Position numbers and translations under genes: made by a program. The notes beneath the pieces are model-generated. The model had not been told where the DNA came from. It did no database searches and saw nothing but the letters and a program-made list of their open reading frames with translations. From CAVYXK01 sp963708245 (GTDB taxonomy: Bacteria; Pseudomonadota; Alphaproteobacteria; Acetobacterales; Acetobacteraceae): a stretch of 64,000 bases of DNA. This document shows positions 26,336 through 34,194 of this stretch, piece after piece. The stretch is taken from NCBI GenBank assembly GCA_963708245.1, contig OY970201.1, positions 372,001-436,000 of the forward strand, given 5' to 3'. The stretch's first letter is position 1; each line of letters begins with the position of its first letter.

Positions 26336-26742
26336 TGCGGCGGCTGACCGGTGATCGAAGCGGCGCAACGGCGGTGGAGTTTGCCGTCGTTGCGTCTGGG
26401 GCCGTGCTTCTCTTGATCGGGGCGCTGCAGGTCGGGCTGCTGTTGTGGACGAACAATGCTCTCCAGATCATGGCCGGGCTCACGGCACGCTGCGCCGCCC
26501 TGAGCACATGCTCCAACCCGGCGTCCTACGCGGTTTCTCTGGCGGAGCAGTGGGCGGGAGCCGGCGCGGTGAAAACATCCGATGTGACGGTGTCGGCTGC
26601 ATCCTTATGCCGGGGGGCTTCGAACGGGTACAGCAAGTTTACCATGGTGACGATCAGTTCCGAGCTGTGGAGCGGTCTGCTGATCGGGCCACTGGCCGCG
26701 GTACAGTTGAAGGCATCCGCGTGTTATCCGAGCCCAAGCTGA
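26335..26742 (+). CDS. TadE/TadF-like pseudopilin
   Basis: 135 aa product beginning MRRLTGDRSGATAVEFAVVA with the pseudopilin-type GATAVEF motif and a membrane helix (SGAVLLLIGALQVGLLLW). The short periplasmic part has several Cys (TARCAALSTC, ASLCRGA, ASACYPS). Translation is coupled to the gene before it through TGATG overlap. It belongs with the two preceding pseudopilins in the minor-pilin set of the tad locus. Confidence 0.75.
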   Translation: MRRLTGDRSGATAVEFAVVASGAVLLLIGALQVGLLLWTNNALQIMAGLTARCAALSTCSNPASYAVSLAEQWAGAGAVKTSDVTVSAASLCRGASNGYSKFTMVTISSELWSGLLIGPLAAVQLKASACYPSPS

Positions 26743-26800
26743 TGCTTCTGCATAGGAATGTTGACCAGTCGACTGGGGGTGGACGTCGCGCGCGAGTCCA

Positions 26801-26823
26801 CCTCTCCCTCTCTGCGGGAGAGG
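26801..26823. repeat. REP-like hairpin
   Basis: CCTCTCCC and GGGAGAGG form an 8 bp stem with a short loop. The same arms recur at 54405-54427, so this belongs to a dispersed intergenic repeat family. It lies between the minor pilins and the transglycosylase and could stabilise or end transcripts. Confidence 0.5.
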
Positions 26824-26889
26824 TATCGATGGCGCAGCACATGACCTCCGTCATCGTGGCCTTCACACCAGCTTAACTGGCCCTCCGGC

Positions 26890-27558
26890 ATGGTTCGCCA
26901 ATGCGCCCGCGCGTTGTGTCTCTGGTTGCTGCTGGCCCGTGCCGCCGCTGGACAGTCTCCCGGCCTGGATTGCGAGCGGGCCGGGGCAGCCGCGGAGGTC
27001 GAGGCAGGGTTGCCAAGCGGGTTGCTGTTGGCGATCGGCAAGGTCGAGAGCGGCCGGTTCGATCCGCTTCTCGAGCGCCGCACACCCTGGCCGTGGACGA
27101 TCGATCTGGCCGGAACGCCACTGTATTTTGCCAACGCGACCGATGCCGTGGCAGCCGCGCGTGCCCTGCGCGAGAGCGGTCTCTCGCGGGACGTTGGCTG
27201 CTTTCAGATCAGCCTTCTCTATCATCCGAATGCGTTTGCCTCGCTCGCCGAGGCATTCGACCCTGCGGCGAACGCGCGCTACGCCGCACGCTTTCTGACC
27301 GAGCTCTATGCCCGCACCGGCTCATGGCGGGAAGTGGCAGCACTCTATCATTCGGCGACGCCGGCGCTCGGCGAGCCGTACGCTGCGCGGGTGCTGGCCA
27401 TGTGGCAAGCGGATGCCGCGCCGGTCGTGCCGGCTGTGATCGTGGCGGGCGTGCGGGTGATCGCGCCGAGCGCGCCTGGCACCGCAGGCTACGTGCTGAC
27501 GCTGACCTCGGTTTCGTTGCCTCGGGTGATCGTTGGTGCGCCCGACGGGCTTCGCTAG
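26890..27558 (+). CDS. Lytic transglycosylase-like protein (SLT fold)
   Basis: 222 aa with a signal peptide (ALCLWLLLARAAAG). The lysozyme-like domain shows the catalytic Glu in LLLAIGKVESGRFDP, GCFQISLLYHP (the GxxQ motif) and AALYHSATPALGEPYAARV. Such enzymes cleave peptidoglycan and are often encoded beside envelope-spanning machines, where they open a passage for the apparatus. The C-terminal ~50 residues, after VLAMWQADA, are Val/Ala/Pro-rich with no known domain. Its place in the tad locus suggests help for pilus assembly, an inference from position. Confidence 0.8.
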   Translation: MVRQCARALCLWLLLARAAAGQSPGLDCERAGAAAEVEAGLPSGLLLAIGKVESGRFDPLLERRTPWPWTIDLAGTPLYFANATDAVAAARALRESGLSRDVGCFQISLLYHPNAFASLAEAFDPAANARYAARFLTELYARTGSWREVAALYHSATPALGEPYAARVLAMWQADAAPVVPAVIVAGVRVIAPSAPGTAGYVLTLTSVSLPRVIVGAPDGLR

Positions 27559-27699
27559 CACGATCGAAACAATCGTCTCAATATTCGTGCGACGCCTGCG
27601 CAATAAACAGTTTATTAACTATACGATGCTTTTATTGGACGGCGGAGACATCCGTCTCGGCACTTGGCGGCGGTAACCTGGCTCAAAGGAGCATCGAAC

Positions 27700-27879
27700 A
27701 TGACAGACTATCTCTTGAAGGGGCTCTGCGCGTTGCAGGCCGATCGACGGGGCGTCACCGCGATGGAGTACGCGCTGATTGCCGGTGTGATCGTGACGGT
27801 TCTTGCCGGTTGTTTCACCGCCTTTTTCGGCTCGCTCAAAACCGCGCTTACGGCCATTGGCGCCGGGATCCCGACCTGA
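27700..27879 (+). CDS. flp1: Flp/Fap-type pilin, copy 1
   Basis: 59 aa prepilin. The type IVb signature is RRGVTAMEYALIAGVIV: cleavage after Gly by the prepilin peptidase, with Glu at mature position 5 and a hydrophobic helix after it. AAAGGAG lies upstream of the ATG. The 50 bases before the start are nearly the same in front of all three pilin genes. This is a main or alternative pilus subunit. Confidence 0.88.
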   Translation: MTDYLLKGLCALQADRRGVTAMEYALIAGVIVTVLAGCFTAFFGSLKTALTAIGAGIPT

Positions 27880-27924
27880 GGAGGCGTCCTCGCGACGGTA
27901 ACCTGGCTCGAAGGAGAATCGAAC

Positions 27925-28104
27925 ATGACAGACTATCTCTTGAAGGGACTCTGCGCGTTGCAGACCGATCGGCGCGGCGTCACGGCGATGGAGTACACGC
28001 TGATCGCCGGCGTGATCGTGACGGTTCTTGCCGGTTGTTTCACTGCCTTTTTCGGCTCGCTCCAAACCGCGCTTACGGCCATTGGCGCCGCGATCCCGAC
28101 CTGA
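27925..28104 (+). CDS. flp2: Flp/Fap-type pilin, copy 2
   Basis: 59 aa, almost identical to copy 1: a few changes such as QTDRRGVTAMEYTLIAG and GSLQTALTAIGAAIPT. Same leader and ribosome binding site (AAGGAG). Forty-five bases separate the two genes. Tandem duplication is recent. Confidence 0.88.
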   Translation: MTDYLLKGLCALQTDRRGVTAMEYTLIAGVIVTVLAGCFTAFFGSLQTALTAIGAAIPT

Positions 28105-28172
28105 GGAGGCGTCGCGGCACGAATGCCGAGACGGTGAATGCGGGGAGCGGAAAGGTGGCAAAAATCAACGAC

Positions 28173-28484
28173 ATGATTCCTGTCCTTCCGCCGATAGTTT
28201 CCTGTGTTGTGCTGGCTGCCGTCGCCCTCCTCGCCACGGTGGCGACCGTGCACGACGTAATCGCGCGCACCATCCCAAACGGATGGTGCGCCGCGATTGC
28301 ACTGCTCGGCATCCTCGCTCGTGTCCTTGACCATGCCATTCTTGGCGGCCTCGCTGCCGCGGCCACCATCCTTGCTCTCATTACCATCTGCTGGCGCACG
28401 GGCTGGCTCGGTGGCGGCGAGGTAACCGCCCAGTGCTTTTCCAGGACAGCGGAGACACCCGTCTCCGCGCTTGGCGGCCGGTAA
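28173..28484 (+). pseudogene. Truncated prepilin peptidase (cpaA duplicate)
   Basis: 103 codons starting MIPVLPPIVSCVVLAAVALL. Residues up to about 88 match the full gene at 28759: the first catalytic Asp is kept in TVHDVIARTIPNGW, but where the full copy reads GWLGGGDVKLLGA, this copy reads GWLGGGEV and then runs into unrelated residues and a stop. The second Asp is changed to Glu and the C-terminal half is lost, so it cannot be an active aspartyl peptidase. The break falls exactly where a second repeat of the pilin leader begins. Confidence 0.8.
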
Positions 28485-28507
28485 CCTGGCTCAGAGGAGC
28501 ATCGAGC

Positions 28508-28693
28508 ATGAAAGAGTATCTGTTGAAAGCGCACTGTGCGTTGCAGGCGGATCGGCGGGGCGTCACGGCGTTGGAATACGCTGTGGTCACGGGTGCGATT
28601 GTGACCGCACTTATGGCTGGTTTCACCGCCTTTTTTGGCAGCCTCCAAAACGTGCTCACGAGCATTGCCGGCGACATCCCGGGTGGCGGCTGA
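28508..28693 (+). CDS. flp3: Flp/Fap-type pilin, copy 3
   Basis: 61 aa prepilin, more diverged than copies 1 and 2: MKEYLLKAHCALQADRRG, then VTALEYAVVTGAIVTALMAG and a different tail (TSIAGDIPGGG). The Gly cleavage site and +5 Glu are kept. AGAGGAG lies upstream of the ATG. It is followed by the intact prepilin peptidase. Confidence 0.87.
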   Translation: MKEYLLKAHCALQADRRGVTALEYAVVTGAIVTALMAGFTAFFGSLQNVLTSIAGDIPGGG

Positions 28694-28758
28694 GGAGACG
28701 TCCTGGCTCGAATGCTGAGGCCGACGGATGGGTGGCGGAAAGGTAGCGAGTACACGAC

Positions 28759-29280
28759 ATGATTCCCCTCCCTCCGTCGGTGGTTTCTTGGGCCGTTCTG
28801 ACTGCCGTTGCCCTGCTTACCTCCGCGTCAGCCGTGCACGACGTGATCGCGCGCACCATCCCCAACGGATGGTGCGCCGCGATCGCTCTCGCCGGCCTCG
28901 GCGTCCGCCTGATCAACCACACTCTTCCCGCCGGTCTGATTGCCGGCGCCGCCATCTTCATCCTCGCAACCGCCTGCTGGCGTGCAGGCTGGCTCGGTGG
29001 CGGTGACGTGAAACTGCTCGGCGCCTGCGTCCTCGCCGTCCCGCCCCATCTCGTCCCCAGCCTGATCGTCGACACCAGCATCGCCGGAGCCCTGCTCGCG
29101 CTTGTCTATCTCGCGGCGAGAAATCGGGTGCCGCGGCCGCGTAGCCCCCGGCCGGCGAGCCTGCTCGGCCGCGCCTGGCGCGCCGAGCGGTGGCGCCTCG
29201 CGCGCGGCGGCCCACTGCCCTATGCGGTGGCGATCGCGGCCGCGACGATCGTCGTCCTCGTCCGCAGCGCCGTGTCATGA
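28759..29280 (+). CDS. cpaA: Prepilin peptidase CpaA/TadV
   Basis: 173 aa aspartyl membrane protease that cleaves the Flp prepilins at their Gly. The two catalytic Asp are in AVHDVIARTIPNGW and WLGGGDVKLLGA. Four or so helices follow the usual A24 peptidase pattern, with a basic loop (RPRSPRPASLLGRAWRAERW) near the C-terminus. The stop overlaps the cpaB start (ATGA), tying it to the assembly operon. Confidence 0.9.
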   Translation: MIPLPPSVVSWAVLTAVALLTSASAVHDVIARTIPNGWCAAIALAGLGVRLINHTLPAGLIAGAAIFILATACWRAGWLGGGDVKLLGACVLAVPPHLVPSLIVDTSIAGALLALVYLAARNRVPRPRSPRPASLLGRAWRAERWRLARGGPLPYAVAIAAATIVVLVRSAVS

Positions 29281-30047
29281 TCCTGCGGGTCGCGATGTTC
29301 GTGCTGGTGGCGTCGGGCCTGCTCGGCTTCGGCCTGATCGCCTGGGTCTCGACCCGACATCCCACAGCGGCGACCAGGCATCCTGCGGCGACCGCGGCGC
29401 TTGTGGCCGCGCATGCCCTGCAGCCCGGCGCTTTGTTGAAGCCGGATGATCTCACCGGCAAGAAGCTGGACGGGGCTGATCTGCCGCCAGGCGCCAGCCC
29501 GGATACGCCAGCGAACCGCCGCGACCTCGTCGGCGCCATGGTCCGCCGCACACTGGCGGCCGAGGACATCATTCTGCCGCGCGACGTGATGCGTCCGGGC
29601 GATCACGGCTTCCTCGCCGCCGTGCTCAGCCCGGGAATGCGCGCGGTCACCGTCGGCGTCGATGTCGTCAGCGGCACCGCCGGCCTGATCTGGCCGGGCG
29701 ACCGCGTCGATGTCATTCTTACCGAAACCATCTCCGACCACACGGCTCCGCCTGGGCGGCAGGTTGCGGCAGAAACCGTCCTGGCCGATGTCCGCGTGAT
29801 CGCCATCGACCAGCGGCTGGTCGAAGGCGCGATGCCGGACGATCCAGCGGGAAAAAACGGTGCGCGCACCGTCACGCTTGAAGTAATGGCGGCGCAGGCG
29901 GAGCGGCTCGCAGTCGCCACCAGGCTGGGACACCTGTCGCTCGCCGTGCGCGCCGCCGAGGCAGGGCCCCCTAGTACCCGTACACCCCGCGGCGACGACC
30001 TGGGCCGGAGACGTGTCGCCGGCGCTCGCCGGCCAGACCACGCATGA
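29277..30047 (+). CDS. cpaB: Pilus assembly protein CpaB/RcpC, C-terminus frameshifted
   Basis: 256 aa as read. N-terminal membrane helix (LRVAMFVLVASGLLGFGLIAW), then a SAF-type beta-clip domain (AALVAAHALQPGALLKPDDL) and the CpaB core: GMRAVTVGVDVVSGTAGLIWPGDRVDV, then NGARTVTLEVMAAQAERLAVA. CpaB stabilises the secretin channel in the periplasm. After residue ~230 the frame is lost at a run of five C (29967-29971). With four C the frame continues LVPVHPAATTWAGDVSPALA, ends DIVRVFQGAADGKEFHF, and stops at 30106-30108, overlapping an ATG. That restored tail looks genuine, so this is decay or a sequencing error. Confidence 0.82.
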   Translation: MILRVAMFVLVASGLLGFGLIAWVSTRHPTAATRHPAATAALVAAHALQPGALLKPDDLTGKKLDGADLPPGASPDTPANRRDLVGAMVRRTLAAEDIILPRDVMRPGDHGFLAAVLSPGMRAVTVGVDVVSGTAGLIWPGDRVDVILTETISDHTAPPGRQVAAETVLADVRVIAIDQRLVEGAMPDDPAGKNGARTVTLEVMAAQAERLAVATRLGHLSLAVRAAEAGPPSTRTPRGDDLGRRRVAGARRPDHA

Positions 30048-30369
30048 TGCCCCTGACATCGTCCGCGTCTTTCAGGGCGCAGCCGACGGCAAAGAGTTCC
30101 ATTTCTGATGTCAATTATTGATCTTAAGGTCTACACGGAGCTCGGCGGAGAATCACACAGAGGGCCACGAAGGGGTTCCATAACGAAGCGCCGGAGACGG
30201 TCCTTCAGTCCATTGAGGTTCTGCTACGAAAAAAGGCCTGAGCCGGGGACGTGGCTTCACAGCGTCATGTCCCGCCTGCCTTCGGCGAACCTAAGCCGCT
30301 TCGGCTCGGGGCAGGCAAGCGAAGGTTGGCGATCCACGTCTTTCGAGCGGACACAAGGGAAAGACGCGG

Positions 30370-30392
30370 ATGGCCGGGCCAAGCCCGGCCAT
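30370..30392. repeat. REP-like palindrome in the cpaB-cpaC junction
   Basis: ATGGCCGGGC, CAA, GCCCGGCCAT: a perfect 10 bp stem. When translated it reads the GRAKPGHDG motif typical of dispersed repeats in many proteobacterial genomes. It lies just before the likely secretin start and inside the longer open frame that starts at 30108. Confidence 0.6.
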
Positions 30393-30404
30393 GACGGCTG
30401 GTGG

Positions 30405-32600
30405 ATGCGTGTCTGCCGCCTGATGGTTTTCGCGCTGGCGCTGCTGGGCGTTGCGCCCTGCCGCGCAGAGCCGGCCGGTTCAGGTGCCGAGCAGCCCGTG
30501 CCGGTGCGTGTCGGCGATCACCCGGACTTCGGCCGGATCGTGTTCGACTTCGCCGGGCCCGCGTCGTGGCATATCGCGCGCAATGGGGCGCAGGTGACGT
30601 TGCAGTTCGATCCGGCAAGCACGATCGCGGCGGCGCCATCACTGCCGCGGAACGTGGTCGCCATGAGCCAGGACGCCGGCGGGGTCGAAATCACCGTGGC
30701 ACCCGGCGCAAGGCTCAGAACAATGCGGCTGGACAACCGGCTGGTGCTCGACGTACTCGACCCGTTGCCGGAGAAACCACTCCCGGCGGCGGCCGCACCG
30801 ATGCACCTGCCGGCGAAACTGCTGCGACCGGACCTGCCGATCGATCGGCACGAAGCGAGCCTGGTCGTGCCGGCGGTCGCTACCGCGCCGTTGGCGCCAC
30901 GGCTGCCGACACCGTCACCTCCCGCGACCTCACTGGCTGCATCGCCTCCGGTCGCAGCCGCGCCGTTGGCACTACCGCCGCCGATACAGGCAGCCCCCGC
31001 GACCTCACTGGCTGCATTGCCACCGGTCGCTACCGCGCCGTCGGCGCTACGGCCGCCGACACAGACACCTCCCTCGCCCTCCCTGGCCGCATCGCCTCCA
31101 GTCGCTGCCGCGGCGTCGGCACCACGGCCGCCGATACAGACACACCCCTCGACCTCACTGGCTGCATTGCCCCCGGTCGCTGCCGCGCCGTCGGCGCTAC
31201 GGCCGCCGACACAGACACCTCCCTCGCCCTCCCTGGCCGCATCACCTCCAGTCGCTGCCGCGGCGTCGGCACCACGGCCGCCGATACAGACACACCCCGC
31301 GACCTCACTGGCTGCATCGTCTCCCCCACCGCGCGGGGCGCTGACGCTGGAGGCTGGCAGCGGTCGTGTTGTCAGCCTCGGCGGCCCGGCCGCCAACGTC
31401 TTCGTCGCCGATCCCAAGGTGGCCGAGGTACGGCCGGCTAGCCCGACCGTGCTGTTCGTATTCGGCCTCGCGCCAGGGCGTACGACCATCGCTGCGCTCG
31501 ACTCCGCAGGCCATCTGCTGGCCGAGGAGGAGGTGGTGGTCGAGCCCTCGCACTACGCCGCGTCGGCAGCACAATCGGCCCTCGTCCACCTGCTTCCAGG
31601 CAGCCGGATCCAGGTCTCGCAGACTGGAAGAACCCTCCTGCTGAGCGGGTCCGTCGCCAGTCCGGAGCAGGCAGCGCAGGCCGTCAACATCGTCCGTGGT
31701 TTCGCCCCGGATGCCTCCGGCGTCGTCAACCAACTTGCGGTGCGAGGCCGCACGCAGGTCACGCTCGCCGTGCGCATGGTCGAGACGGACCGCAACATCA
31801 CGCGTTCGCTCGGCATCAACTGGACCGCGCTCGGCCAGCTCGGCAGCATCGGCAAGCTGCCGGCCCTGAACGGCGCACTGAATGGCGGCACTTCGGCGGC
31901 CTGCGCGGCTGGCCCGATCGGCAGCGTGCTCTGCGGGGGACTGAACCTGAGCGCCATGATCGATGCGCTCGCCTCGGATGGGCTCGTGCACGTGCTGGCT
32001 GAGCCCAACCTGACGGTGATGAGCGGCGAGCCGGCACACTTCCTGGTCGGCGGCGAGTTCCCCATTCCGGTGGGCCAGCAGAACGGACAGGTCACCGTCG
32101 AGTTCAAGCGCTACGGCGTGCAGCTCTCTTTCGTGCCCACAGTGCTTGATGACGGCCGGATCGACCTCAAGGTCGCCCCGGAGGTGAGCCAGCTCACGAC
32201 GCAAGGCGCCGTGCAGGTCCCGGCCGGCAACGCCAGCATCACGATCCCGGCGCTTACGGTGCGGAGTGCGGAGACCACGGTCGAACTGGGCAGCGGCGAG
32301 AGCTTCGCCATCGCCGGCCTGCTGCAGGACAGCTCGACGCGCACAAATTCCGGTCTGCCGGCGCTGCGGAATATACCAGCGGTTGGCACGCTGTTCGGTA
32401 CCACCAGTTACCAAGTTGACCGCACGGAGCTGGTCATCCTCGTCACGCCACTGATCTCGCGCCCGGTCGATGATCCTTCAGCCTTGAAGGCGCCCGACAA
32501 TTCGCCCGTTGCAGCAGCTTCGCCGACCATGCTGGTTCCGCTGCCGGCAAGCATGCAACGAGCAGGCCTGCCGTCCGGCACCGGGTTCATCGTGCAATGA
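30405..32600 (+). CDS. cpaC: Secretin CpaC/RcpA of the Flp pilus
   Basis: Outer-membrane channel of the tad system. The frame is open from an ATG at 30108, but the first ~99 residues look non-coding and contain a REP palindrome; from 30405 there is a good signal peptide (MRVCRLMVFALALLGVAP, cleaved near CRA), giving 731 aa. Residues ~35-125 are an AMIN-like domain (FGRIVFDFAGPASW). A Pro/Ala-rich 25-residue repeat region follows. Then the pilus-secretin N-domain (GRVVSLGGPAANVFVADPKV), BON-like region, and the secretin core with LAEPNLTVMSGEPAHFLVGGE, VQLSFVPTVLDDGRIDLKV and ALRNIPAVGTLFGT. The stop overlaps the next start. Confidence 0.88.
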   Translation: MRVCRLMVFALALLGVAPCRAEPAGSGAEQPVPVRVGDHPDFGRIVFDFAGPASWHIARNGAQVTLQFDPASTIAAAPSLPRNVVAMSQDAGGVEITVAPGARLRTMRLDNRLVLDVLDPLPEKPLPAAAAPMHLPAKLLRPDLPIDRHEASLVVPAVATAPLAPRLPTPSPPATSLAASPPVAAAPLALPPPIQAAPATSLAALPPVATAPSALRPPTQTPPSPSLAASPPVAAAASAPRPPIQTHPSTSLAALPPVAAAPSALRPPTQTPPSPSLAASPPVAAAASAPRPPIQTHPATSLAASSPPPRGALTLEAGSGRVVSLGGPAANVFVADPKVAEVRPASPTVLFVFGLAPGRTTIAALDSAGHLLAEEEVVVEPSHYAASAAQSALVHLLPGSRIQVSQTGRTLLLSGSVASPEQAAQAVNIVRGFAPDASGVVNQLAVRGRTQVTLAVRMVETDRNITRSLGINWTALGQLGSIGKLPALNGALNGGTSAACAAGPIGSVLCGGLNLSAMIDALASDGLVHVLAEPNLTVMSGEPAHFLVGGEFPIPVGQQNGQVTVEFKRYGVQLSFVPTVLDDGRIDLKVAPEVSQLTTQGAVQVPAGNASITIPALTVRSAETTVELGSGESFAIAGLLQDSSTRTNSGLPALRNIPAVGTLFGTTSYQVDRTELVILVTPLISRPVDDPSALKAPDNSPVAAASPTMLVPLPASMQRAGLPSGTGFIVQ
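30921..31319 (+). repeat. 75 bp coding tandem repeat in the secretin
   Basis: Five full units (30921, 30996, 31071, 31146, 31221) and a partial sixth at 31296. Each encodes 25 residues of type P-x-(T/P)-S-L-A-A-(S/L)-P-P-V-A, then a Pro/Ala-rich half ending PP-(I/T)-Q. Units 3 and 5 are almost identical, so the array has grown by two-unit steps. It forms a Pro-rich linker between the AMIN-like and secretin domains and could vary in length between strains. Confidence 0.85.
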
Positions 32601-32938
32601 CCAGGTTGTGCAGCCCCTCCGCCTTGTTCCTCGCGTTGGCTCTCGCCGGCTGCTCCGCCGGCCGGATGGACTTCGACGTCATTCCTCCTGACAGCGGCTG
32701 GCAGCCACAGGGCGTCAACGCCGTCAATATCGACGTCATGGCCGCCCATCCCGCCGACCTCGTGCGCGGCCACGGCGATCCCGGCACACTCGGCCAACGG
32801 GCGGTACCGCCCGTCGAGCGCCTCTGGATCGACCGTGTGAAGCCGTTGCCGGCCAGCGAGATCAGCTCCGAGGCCGCGCCCGACAGCGCCCCGGCCCAGC
32901 CCCCTGCCGGACCCGGACAACAGCCGGGCGGCAACTGA
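32597..32938 (+). CDS. CpaD-like pilus lipoprotein
   Basis: 113 aa, coupled to cpaC by ATGA. It has a lipoprotein signal with lipobox LAGC (Cys ~19). The segment VNIDVMAAHPADLVRGHGDP corresponds to the conserved N-x-x-x-M-x-x-x-P-x-D-L region near the C-terminus of CpaD; the rest of the usual ~200 aa CpaD is missing. The tail is Pro/Gln/Gly-rich. Position between cpaC and cpaE is that of CpaD. Likely a short CpaD homologue. Confidence 0.65.
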   Translation: MTRLCSPSALFLALALAGCSAGRMDFDVIPPDSGWQPQGVNAVNIDVMAAHPADLVRGHGDPGTLGQRAVPPVERLWIDRVKPLPASEISSEAAPDSAPAQPPAGPGQQPGGN

Positions 32939-34194
32939 TGCCGGACACGCTCACCTTCGAGGCGGCGCCGGCCGGCCGACCCGACCGGCCGAGCCTGATC
33001 GCCTTCCTCGCCGACGGACACAGCGAGATCGCGTTGCGCGACGGCTTGGCCGATGCGGTCGTCGAAGCCTTCGACATCCGCCGCGGCGGCGTCCGCGCCG
33101 CCATCGCCGCCATGCAAAAAAGCGCCACTCCGCGCGTGCTGATCGTCGATGTCAGCGGCGAAGAGCAGCCACTCACCGCCCTCGGGCGCCTGGCCGAGGT
33201 GGTCGAGCCGGACGTGGTCGTCCTTGCCGTCGGCGAACTCGCCGACCTCGACTTATATCGCGCGCTGACGCGCGGCCTCGGCGTGCGCGAATATCTTCAG
33301 AAGCCGCTCACCCGCGACAAGGTCGCGCTGCATCTCGCCCCCATCATCTCCGGCCACGCGCGCGACCAAACCGGCGTGCTCGGCGGCCAGATGACCGCCG
33401 TCACCGGCGCCCGCGGCGGGGTCGGTGCCAGCACCATCGCAGTCAACCTGGCGTGGCATTTCGGCGTGCTGGCGCGCCGCCATACCGTGCTGCTGGATCC
33501 CGACCTGCACATGGGGATCTCGGCCTTCCTGCTCGATCTTCGCCCCGGCCCCGGCCTTCGGCTCGCGCTCGAGACGCCCGAGCGGATCGATGCGTTGCTG
33601 GCCGAGCGGATGGCGGTGCCGGCCGCCGACCGGCTCCACATCCTGGCCGGGCACGAGCCGCTCGACAAAGAGCCGGACACCGCCGACGGTGCGGCCGGTC
33701 TGCTGCTGCACGCGCTGCGCCGGCGTTACAGTTTCATCATTGCCGACGTGCCGTTCCGTTCCGCGCCGCTGTACCGGGAGCTGTTTCGCGCCGCTGATCA
33801 GCGCGTGCTGGTGATGGAGCCCACTCTGGCTTCGGTCCGCGACGTGCTGCGCCTGCTGGCAATTCCGGTCGAAGCGGGGCAGCCGCGCCGCGCTATCGTC
33901 GTGCTGAACCGCGCCGCCAGCGCCAGCGGCATGTCGCGCCGCCAAGTTGAAGACGCGATCGGCCAGCGGGTCGATGTCGCCATCCCGAACTTGCCGCGTC
34001 AGGTCAGCAACGCCGCTGTCGCCGGAGAGCCGGCGGTGAGCCGCCACGCCGGTTTCCGCGCGGCGATTGCCGAACTGGCGCGGCAGGCCGCACCGGTGCG
34101 CCTGCTCGACGGTGCCGCCGCACCGGCCGAGGCGGCACGTCCGCCCGGCCTGTGGCGCCGGCTGATCGGCGGCGCCCAACGGCCATCGCCATGA
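32938..34194 (+). CDS. cpaE: CpaE/TadZ, MinD-like ATPase
   Basis: 418 aa. Residues ~20-140 are an atypical receiver-like domain (RVLIVDVSGEEQPL, LGVREYLQKPLTRDKV). From ~152 there is a ParA/MinD-type ATPase with a deviant Walker A TGARGGVGAST (~156-166), then HTVLLDPDLHMGISAFLLDL. TadZ/CpaE places the pilus machine at the cell pole. Its start overlaps the preceding stop (TGATG) and its stop overlaps the cpaF start (ATGA). The C-terminal 40 residues are Pro/Ala-rich. Confidence 0.9.
   Translation: MPDTLTFEAAPAGRPDRPSLIAFLADGHSEIALRDGLADAVVEAFDIRRGGVRAAIAAMQKSATPRVLIVDVSGEEQPLTALGRLAEVVEPDVVVLAVGELADLDLYRALTRGLGVREYLQKPLTRDKVALHLAPIISGHARDQTGVLGGQMTAVTGARGGVGASTIAVNLAWHFGVLARRHTVLLDPDLHMGISAFLLDLRPGPGLRLALETPERIDALLAERMAVPAADRLHILAGHEPLDKEPDTADGAAGLLLHALRRRYSFIIADVPFRSAPLYRELFRAADQRVLVMEPTLASVRDVLRLLAIPVEAGQPRRAIVVLNRAASASGMSRRQVEDAIGQRVDVAIPNLPRQVSNAAVAGEPAVSRHAGFRAAIAELARQAAPVRLLDGAAAPAEAARPPGLWRRLIGGAQRPSP

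Noticed and set aside
30108..30404. Extended N-terminus of the secretin
   Set aside because: Contains a REP palindrome and no signal peptide; a normal signal peptide begins at 30405.
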